From Pseudomonas fluorescens NCIMB 11764 (GTDB taxonomy: Bacteria > Pseudomonadota > Gammaproteobacteria > Pseudomonadales > Pseudomonadaceae), in NCBI RefSeq assembly GCF_000293885.2, contig NZ_CP010945.1, positions 6,406,001 to 6,470,000 on the forward strand: DNA of 64,000 bases, read 5' to 3'. Below, in pieces: positions 55,081 to 64,000 of this stretch. Numbering within the stretch: position 1 is the first letter of the stretch; every line of letters starts with the position of its first letter. A program made the position numbers and the translations under genes. A model generated the notes under the pieces. It made no database searches and was not told the origin of the DNA. It saw nothing but the letters and a program-made list of their open reading frames with translations.

Positions 55081-56091
55081 TCAGGCGAGGTTTTCGTCGG
55101 AAGTCGGCACGATCAGGATGCCGGCGCGCAGGCCATTTTTCACCTTGGGGTTCGGGAAGATGATCCGGGCGCCCTCTTCCTCGATGATCCAGCGGGTCTG
55201 GGCGATGTCTTCGGCCAGCAGATAGCCCACTTCCAGTTCCGAAAAGTTTTCAATGTCCGCTGGCAGGTTCAAGCGGAAGCTGTCGCTGTGCTTGATGATT
55301 TCCCGCGCCACACTGAATAACTGCAACCCATCCAGCGCCGCATCGTTCGGTTCCGGCTCGGAGCCTTCGATGATCTGTTTGAGGCGGGTTTCCAGCAATG
55401 AGACGTTGACGCCATCGTTCTGCCCGAACGGCCGCGCCTTGCCCAACTCCAGGGTGAAAGACTCGGCGCCGAGCTTGTCGTAGGTGTAGGAACTGAAAAC
55501 GATGGACGGCTTGTTTTGCAGCAGCACCGCTTCCATACCGGCGGCGCGCAGGCGTGCCAGCTCCTGACGGGAATGCTGGCGACCTTCTTTCCATGGATAC
55601 AGGGCGAACTGCTCGATTTTCGAGCCACGAATCGCCGTGTGCAGGTCGTAGTGCAGTCGCTCACGATCCGGCAGGCTGAAGAAACTGGCCGCCAGCCGCT
55701 CGAGTTCACAGGCGCGCAAAGCCTCGGAGCCACTGGTTTGTTCGTGACGGCCGTTGAACAGCCGGTTGACGTCCTGCTCGATAAAACGCTCGCCTCTGCG
55801 AATCGCGTCCGGGTTGCCGAACAGGAACAGAATGCGTGCACGCGGCTTCAAGTCGCCGCGGGCGATGTCATGCAGCAGGCGATCAAGCAACTCGATCGGC
55901 GCTGTTTCGTTGCCATGGATCCCGGCTGACAGCAGCAGGTCCAGGCCGTTGTCCCGAGCTTCAGGTGGCCGGACTTCCAGCGCACCTTCGCTCAACCAGC
56001 GCATCCGCACGCCTTCGACAGTCAGTTGAGTCTTCTCCGCCGGTTCGCGGCCGGCGAGGGTCAGTTCAAGCAGTTTGCCGAGGGCGAGCAT
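55081..56091 (-). CDS. aruE: Succinylglutamate desuccinylase
   Basis: Last enzyme of the arginine succinyltransferase (AST) pathway, releasing succinate and glutamate. 336 residues; a zinc carboxypeptidase-like (AstE) protein. Zinc ligands are in [21 protein letters not shown] and [21 protein letters not shown], and FNGRHEQ and [14 protein letters not shown] are further AstE signatures. It is twelve bases after the small His-rich gene, so it is last in the aruB-(small gene)-aruE block. Confidence 0.95.
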   Translation of the reverse strand: MLALGKLLELTLAGREPAEKTQLTVEGVRMRWLSEGALEVRPPEARDNGLDLLLSAGIHGNETAPIELLDRLLHDIARGDLKPRARILFLFGNPDAIRRGERFIEQDVNRLFNGRHEQTSGSEALRACELERLAASFFSLPDRERLHYDLHTAIRGSKIEQFALYPWKEGRQHSRQELARLRAAGMEAVLLQNKPSIVFSSYTYDKLGAESFTLELGKARPFGQNDGVNVSLLETRLKQIIEGSEPEPNDAALDGLQLFSVAREIIKHSDSFRLNLPADIENFSELEVGYLLAEDIAQTRWIIEEEGARIIFPNPKVKNGLRAGILIVPTSDENLA

Positions 56092-56103
56092 AGAGCGGTT
56101 TCC

Positions 56104-56391
56104 TTAGTGGTCGTGTGCGCAATCCGGGCCGTGCACGTGGTCTTCGTCACCGACTTCAGCCGGTTCCATTTCCAGTTGCAGACTTACCAGATTAGTCGCC
56201 AATGGGCGCAGCAGCAGGTTGGCGTATTCAGCGTCACCTTCTTCGACGTCCACGCCGATCAGCAGTTGGCCGCGGCCATCTTGCTGAATCCACAGCTCTT
56301 TGCCTTGCCACAGGACCGCGACGCGGGTGCAGGAAGTTTCCAGTTGCGTGCCGTCGGTGTCTTCAAGGATCAGCTGCAGGGTATCGCTCAT
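56104..56391 (-). CDS. Small conserved protein in the aru cluster, His/Asp-rich C-terminus
   Basis: A 95-residue protein from the ATG at 56391 (MSDTLQLILEDTDGTQLETS). The body is a small beta-rich fold; the last 14 residues (HVHGPDCAHDH) hold four His, one Cys and two Asp and could bind a metal ion. It lies 20 bases after aruB and 12 before aruE, in the place of PA0900 of P. aeruginosa (from memory), which is conserved in the cluster but has no assigned role. AruE needs zinc, so a link to metal supply is a speculation. Confidence 0.8.
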   Translation of the reverse strand: MSDTLQLILEDTDGTQLETSCTRVAVLWQGKELWIQQDGRGQLLIGVDVEEGDAEYANLLLRPLATNLVSLQLEMEPAEVGDEDHVHGPDCAHDH

Positions 56392-56411
56392 GTGTTTTAC
56401 GCTCTCGGCTT

Positions 56412-57758
56412 TCAATTGATCTGGAATGGATAAACCGCGCCCAGTTTAAGGATTTGCGTCAGTTCATCCAGTGCCGTCCGGCACTCAAGCAGCAATTGCG
56501 GGTCCGCGAGATCGTTTTCGGTCATGCGGTCGCGGTAGTGCTTGTCGACCCATTCGGTCAACGTGCCGTACAACGGTGCCGTCATGATAACCCCTGGGTT
56601 GACGGCCGCCAGTTCGGTTTCATTCAATGCGACGCGCAGGCGCAGGCACGCGGGGCCACCGCCGTTCTGCATGCTTTGCTTCAAATCAAAAACTTTGACT
56701 TCGCGGATCAGGCCGCCAGAGCTGGTCAGGCCTTGCAGGTACTGCCAGACGCGCTCGTTGCCACGGCACTCTTCCGGCACGATCAACAGCATCGAGCCAT
56801 CAGGACGCGACAGCAGTTGGCTGTTGAACAGGTAGGAACGCACCGCGTCTTCCACGGTGACCGCAGAACGCGGAACGCAGATCGACTGGAAATTCCCGCC
56901 GACCTTGGCCAGTTTGCCTTGCAGCTCGGCCAGCATCTGGTCGGTGTCGAGGAACGCGTCCTCGTGATAGAACAGCACTTCGCCGTTACCCACCGCGATC
57001 ACGTCGTTGTGGAACACGCCCTGATCGATCACCAAAGGGTTCTGCTGCCCGTAGACCACGCCGTCGTCGCTCAAGCCGTGCAGACGGGCAACCGCTTGCG
57101 ACGCTTCGAGCGTCTGGCGCGCCGGGTACTTCTGCGGCGCTGGATAGCGGGTATCGAACGCACTGCGACCGAACACAAAGAACTCGACGCCGGCTTCACC
57201 GTATTCACGGCAGAAACGGGTGTGGTTGGCCGCGCCTTCATCACCGAACTGCGCCACGGCCGGCAACGCGGCGTGGTGAGCGAAGTGTTTCTGGTCCGCG
57301 AACATCGCGCCCAGCACGCGGCTGGTGGTCGGGTGTTCGATGCTGCGGTGGTATTTGCAGTTGAGGTTGGCGGCGGTGAAATGCACGCGGCCGTCAGCGG
57401 TATCAGCGCTTGGGCTGACGGTGGCGGCGTTGGCCACCCACATGCTCGAGGCCGAGCAACTGGCGACCAGCAACGGCATTGCGTCTTTGGCAGCTCGCTC
57501 GATCACTTGCGCGTCGGTGCCGCTGAAGCCCAGGCGACGCAGGGCGGCCACGTCAGGACGCTCTTGTGGCGCCAGCACGCCTTGCTGAAAGCCCATTTCC
57601 ATCAGCGCTTTCATTTTCGCCAGGCCTTGCAGCGCGGCTTCCTTCGGGTTCGAAGACTGCTGGCTGTTGCTCTGGGACGCTACGTTGCCGTAGGACAGGC
57701 CACCGTAGTTATGGGTCGGCCCCACTAGACCGTCAAAATTGACTTCATAGGATTTCAT
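56412..57758 (-). CDS. aruB: N-succinylarginine dihydrolase
   Basis: Second enzyme of the AST pathway, cleaving succinylarginine to succinylornithine, CO2 and ammonia. 448 residues, start [25 protein letters not shown]. The family is of the amidinotransferase fold; catalytic elements are [17 protein letters not shown]-like [14 protein letters not shown] and [15 protein letters not shown] with the active Cys. Conserved over its full length. A REPIN separates it from aruD upstream. Confidence 0.96.
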   Translation of the reverse strand: MKSYEVNFDGLVGPTHNYGGLSYGNVASQSNSQQSSNPKEAALQGLAKMKALMEMGFQQGVLAPQERPDVAALRRLGFSGTDAQVIERAAKDAMPLLVASCSASSMWVANAATVSPSADTADGRVHFTAANLNCKYHRSIEHPTTSRVLGAMFADQKHFAHHAALPAVAQFGDEGAANHTRFCREYGEAGVEFFVFGRSAFDTRYPAPQKYPARQTLEASQAVARLHGLSDDGVVYGQQNPLVIDQGVFHNDVIAVGNGEVLFYHEDAFLDTDQMLAELQGKLAKVGGNFQSICVPRSAVTVEDAVRSYLFNSQLLSRPDGSMLLIVPEECRGNERVWQYLQGLTSSGGLIREVKVFDLKQSMQNGGGPACLRLRVALNETELAAVNPGVIMTAPLYGTLTEWVDKHYRDRMTENDLADPQLLLECRTALDELTQILKLGAVYPFQIN

Positions 57759-57834
57759 CAGCGAGGCTCCACGAGAATCTGTTGTTATAGGCTTCAGTAA
57801 CTAAATTTGAGACCGAGGCGCAGCCATCGCCAGC

Positions 57835-57915
57835 AGGCTGGCTCCCACAGGTTCGGGGGTGTCCACACATTTGGTGTACGACCCAATCACTGTGGGAGCC
57901 AGCCTGCTGGCGATG
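57835..57915. repeat. REPIN between aruD and aruB
   Basis: CATCGCCAGCAGGCTGGCTCCCACA (57835 onward) and TGTGGGAGCCAGCCTGCTGGCGATG (to about 57915) are perfect inverted arms, spacer about 30. It fills the only gap between aruD (stop 57920) and aruB. Confidence 0.9.
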
Positions 57916-57919
57916 GGCA

Positions 57920-60411
<2,492 letters not shown>

Positions 60412-60470
60412 GCTATCTCCTCAAACGGGCCGCCAACGCCACCCGCGAAACTTCGCTGCTTTCTAGGCAA

Positions 60471-61490
60471 TCAAACCGCTACAAGGCGCACGCTGGCACC
60501 TTCACCGACGCCCAGGGCTTCGGCTGCTTCCAGGTCCAGGGTCACCGGCTTGCCCGGCGCGTAATCGAGCTCGAGCAACACGGCGCGGTAATCCTGCAAC
60601 TGCGCATTGGCCACCAGATATTGACGACCGGCGCCTTTGACCGGCTCACCGATTTTCACCGGGACCACACGGCTCTGGGCGATCGAACGGATCCCCGAGA
60701 CACGTGCATGCAGGGTCGGGCCGCCGTCGAAAATGTCGATGTAGTGATCGGTCTCGAAGCCTTCGCGCATCAGGATGTCGAAAGTGATCTGCGCCCGGGG
60801 ATGCACCTGGCCCATCGCTTCTTGCGCGGAGTCCGGCAGCAACGGCACGTAGATCGGGTAATGCGGCATCAGCTCGGCGAGGAAGGTCCGGCTCTTCAGA
60901 CCGCACAGACGCTCGGCTTCAGCGTAGTTGAGGTCGAAGAAGTTACGGCCGATGGCATCCCAGAACGGTGAGTCGCCGTTTTCGTCGCTGTAACCGACGA
61001 TCTCGGTCACCACGGAATCGGCAAAGCGCTCCGGATGGCTGGCCACGAACAGCAAGCGACCACGGGAGTTGAGCTCGGCCCACGGCGAACCCACCAACTC
61101 GCGCTGCACGTAGAAACTGGTCAGCAAACTGTTGCCGGTCAGGTCGTGGCACTGGGAGAGCACGTGGATCTTGTTATGAATCTTCAGCTCGCGGGAAGCG
61201 TGTACGAAGGTTTCATTGCGGAAACTGTAGAACGGCTCCGAATAACCGGCCGACGCCACGATGGCCGAACAGCCCACCAGCTTGCCGGTGACGGAGTCTT
61301 CGAGGACGAAGAAATAGCTCTCTTCACCGTTGAAGCTGACTTCGGCGGAGAACGAAGCTTCGCTCGCGGCGATCTTGTCGCTCAGGCGTTCAACGTCATC
61401 CGGCAAGGAAGTGACACCAATCGGGCTGTCCGCAGCCAGACGCTGTACCTCGCCCAGATCAGCCATTTGCGCGGGGCGCATCACCAGCAT
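60471..61490 (-). CDS. aruF: Arginine/ornithine succinyltransferase, alpha subunit
   Basis: 339 residues, start MLVMRPAQMADLGEVQRLAADSPIGVTSLPDDVERL. Shares with AruG the blocks GCSAIVASAGYSEPFYSFRNETFVHASRELKI, HYPIYVPLLPDSAQEAMGQVHPRAQITFDILMREGFE and YIDIFDGGPTLHARVSGIRSIAQS. The pair arose by gene duplication. It is 59 bases before aruG. A terminator hairpin and a REPIN separate it from aruC. Confidence 0.95.
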   Translation of the reverse strand: MLVMRPAQMADLGEVQRLAADSPIGVTSLPDDVERLSDKIAASEASFSAEVSFNGEESYFFVLEDSVTGKLVGCSAIVASAGYSEPFYSFRNETFVHASRELKIHNKIHVLSQCHDLTGNSLLTSFYVQRELVGSPWAELNSRGRLLFVASHPERFADSVVTEIVGYSDENGDSPFWDAIGRNFFDLNYAEAERLCGLKSRTFLAELMPHYPIYVPLLPDSAQEAMGQVHPRAQITFDILMREGFETDHYIDIFDGGPTLHARVSGIRSIAQSRVVPVKIGEPVKGAGRQYLVANAQLQDYRAVLLELDYAPGKPVTLDLEAAEALGVGEGASVRLVAV

Positions 61491-61562
61491 GGTGTCACTC
61501 CTTAATCTCAGAACTTACAGAAGAAAAAATCCCGGGCTGCCCCTGAAACAACTCAGAGTCAA

Positions 61563-61653
61563 CTGTGGGAGCTAGCCTGCTGGCGATATCGTCCTGTCAG
61601 GCAACAATGATGTTGGCTATCAGGCCCTCATCGCTAGCAGGCTAGCTCCCACA
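61563..61653. repeat. REPIN between aruC and aruF
   Basis: CTGTGGGAGCTAGCCTGCTGGCGATA (from 61563) and TCGCTAGCAGGCTAGCTCCCACA (to 61653) are inverted, with the GCTAGC variant on both sides. It is the second REPIN placed inside the aru cluster. Confidence 0.9.
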
Positions 61654-61683
61654 CGTTTGATCCAGCCCGAAACAAAAATTTGG

Positions 61684-61712
61684 TTCGACGCCTGAAGATG
61701 TCAGGCGTCGAA
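61684..61712 (-). terminator. Strong intrinsic terminator directly after aruC
   Basis: TTCGACGCCTGA (61684-61695) pairs perfectly with TCAGGCGTCGAA (61701-61712) around AGATG. On the minus strand it lies 8 bases after the aruC stop and is followed by CCAAATTTTTG. It should end most aruC transcripts. Confidence 0.85.
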
Positions 61713-61719
61713 GGGTCTA

Positions 61720-63085
<1,366 letters not shown>

Positions 63086-63227
63086 TATAGCGTCGCAAAG
63101 GCGCAGTTTAAACCGGCGGCACAGGTTATAGGCAGGCTTGTGAAGCGGTGCGGTAATTATGTACCGCACGCCATGCTTCATCGTCTGTTTTGCTGCGCGT
63201 CCATCCAAACGCTAAGGGATTAGCGCA

Positions 63228-64000
63228 ATGACCCAGCATCACCCCGAGCTCACGGCTCAGCCAGACACGCATTTTCAGCATGTATTCCACAATCTGCCCG
63301 ATTGGGTAATAACAGCATCGCCCGCCACCCGGCGCGCGCTCAAGAGCGCACCGCTGGATATTCCTGGCTGGCACACCACAGCAACCCGCCAGCAGCATGA
63401 GGCACTGAAAACAGCCAACACGCACTACCTGACCCAGCGCAACCACCTGGAATCCATGCTGGATAAATTGCAGAACGCCCGGGACTTTGCCGAACCGCTT
63501 CTGCAAGACGCATTGAGAACCCGGTACGGACTGGAACTGGACGTCAAGACGACCTTCCTGCGCCTGTACATCCCGCAGACCATTCCATGGTTCCCGATCA
63601 AGACCGGTGCAGCGCGCACCTGGACGGTATCGCTGCTCGACGCCGTCCTGCACAACTTTCAGGAGTCGGAAACCGAAACCGAGGCCTACGAATCAGCCTC
63701 GACGTTCATCACCGAACCCTCGCCCACGGGGCAATTCGAGACATTACCGGCGATCAAGCGCCAACTCTCCATTCAGCATTTCACCCGGTTATGCAGGGAG
63801 CTGGATATCGGCGCTCGATACGAGACATACCTCAAGGAAAACCTGGGATTTACCAACCCGGTGGCGGCTGCCGTGTTGAGGTCGAGCGTGATCAAGACAC
63901 ACAAGGCCGCCCTGCTTTCAGCCCTGCAACTGGCCCAGCTCCGGGCCGACCTGCCGCAGGACGCCTGTCAGTCGATTCTCGACATTCTCGAGGGCCGGGA
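63228..64000 (+). CDS. Start of a large DUF6543/toxin-like protein (cut by window edge)
   Basis: The frame opens at ATG 63228 (AAGGGA about 14 bases before) and is still open at base 64000, giving the first 257 residues. HFQHVFHNLPDWVITASPATRRALKSAPLDIPGW, followed by a helical stretch, resembles the N-terminus of very large Pseudomonas proteins annotated DUF6543 or 'dermonecrotic toxin domain', some of which end in NEL-type ubiquitin-ligase domains. LYIPQTIPWFPIKTGAARTWTVSLLDAVLHNF is also typical. No signal peptide is seen. The function of these proteins is not settled. It is divergent from aruC. Confidence 0.7.
   Translation, partial: MTQHHPELTAQPDTHFQHVFHNLPDWVITASPATRRALKSAPLDIPGWHTTATRQQHEALKTANTHYLTQRNHLESMLDKLQNARDFAEPLLQDALRTRYGLELDVKTTFLRLYIPQTIPWFPIKTGAARTWTVSLLDAVLHNFQESETETEAYESASTFITEPSPTGQFETLPAIKRQLSIQHFTRLCRELDIGARYETYLKENLGFTNPVAAAVLRSSVIKTHKAALLSALQLAQLRADLPQDACQSILDILEGR

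Overview
This window is a chromosomal segment of a Pseudomonas, almost certainly from the P. fluorescens group. The evidence is the high GC content, the near-textbook Pseudomonas versions of GacS, RsmA, AmrZ, OprH-PhoP-PhoQ and a two-ATP-cone NrdA, the aru arginine succinyltransferase cluster, and many REP/REPIN palindromes of the fluorescens type. Gene order matches several P. aeruginosa blocks known to me from memory: response regulator-gacS-ldhA; oprH-phoP-phoQ with dctA nearby; a response regulator/kinase pair next to nrdA; mgtE, tRNA genes, rsmA, lysC, alaS; and aruCFGDBE. There is no integrase, transposase, prophage or CRISPR array.

Layout. 1-5.3 kb: end of a response regulator, gacS, ldhA and two small conserved genes. 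5.4-10.8 kb: housekeeping genes (TlpA-like thioredoxin, ArsC-like reductase, wrbA, Tag-like glycosylase, ttcA, Yip1-like membrane protein, sprT) separated by REPINs. 10.9-14.9 kb: a CoA-transferase, dctA with a perfect sigma-54 promoter and paired upstream palindromes, and a divergent AraC regulator. 14.9-17.8 kb: phoQ, phoP and oprH, the last preceded by four 11-bp-phased PhoP-type repeats. 17.8-22 kb: dienelactone hydrolase, phosphopantetheinyl transferase and an RstAB-like two-component pair. 22-25.6 kb: nrdA with DnaA-box-like and NrdR-box-like sites but no adjacent nrdB. 25.7-33.6 kb: early flagellar/chemotaxis genes flgBCDE, cheR and cheV on the minus strand and flgA, flgM, flgN and a PilZ (flgZ) gene on the plus strand, with sigma-54 and FliA promoters. 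33.6-43.8 kb: an MFS transporter, a glutamine-synthetase-like gene, a soluble kinase/TPR-response-regulator pair and a giant CheB-CheR-PAS-kinase-receiver fusion. 43.9-48.7 kb: tRNA genes, two tiny membrane/exported proteins behind a sigma-54-like promoter, amrZ, mgtE and rsmA. 48.8-55 kb: lysC, alaS, ltaE and an FMN riboswitch controlling a type II lumazine synthase. 55-63 kb: the aru cluster. 63.2 kb to the end: the start of a large protein of the DUF6543/toxin-like kind.

How it fits together. The window links several regulators of lifestyle switching: GacS (top of the Gac/Rsm cascade) and RsmA (its output protein) both lie here, together with AmrZ, the PilZ protein, and the FlgM/FlgA flagellar checkpoint genes. 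Carbon and nitrogen functions (DctA, the aru arginine pathway, the GS-like gene) have visible regulatory DNA. The most unexplained part is 44.1-45.3 kb: paired TGCAANTTGCA palindromes at enhancer distance from a sigma-54-like promoter driving two tiny membrane proteins, followed by a frameshifted remnant and amrZ.
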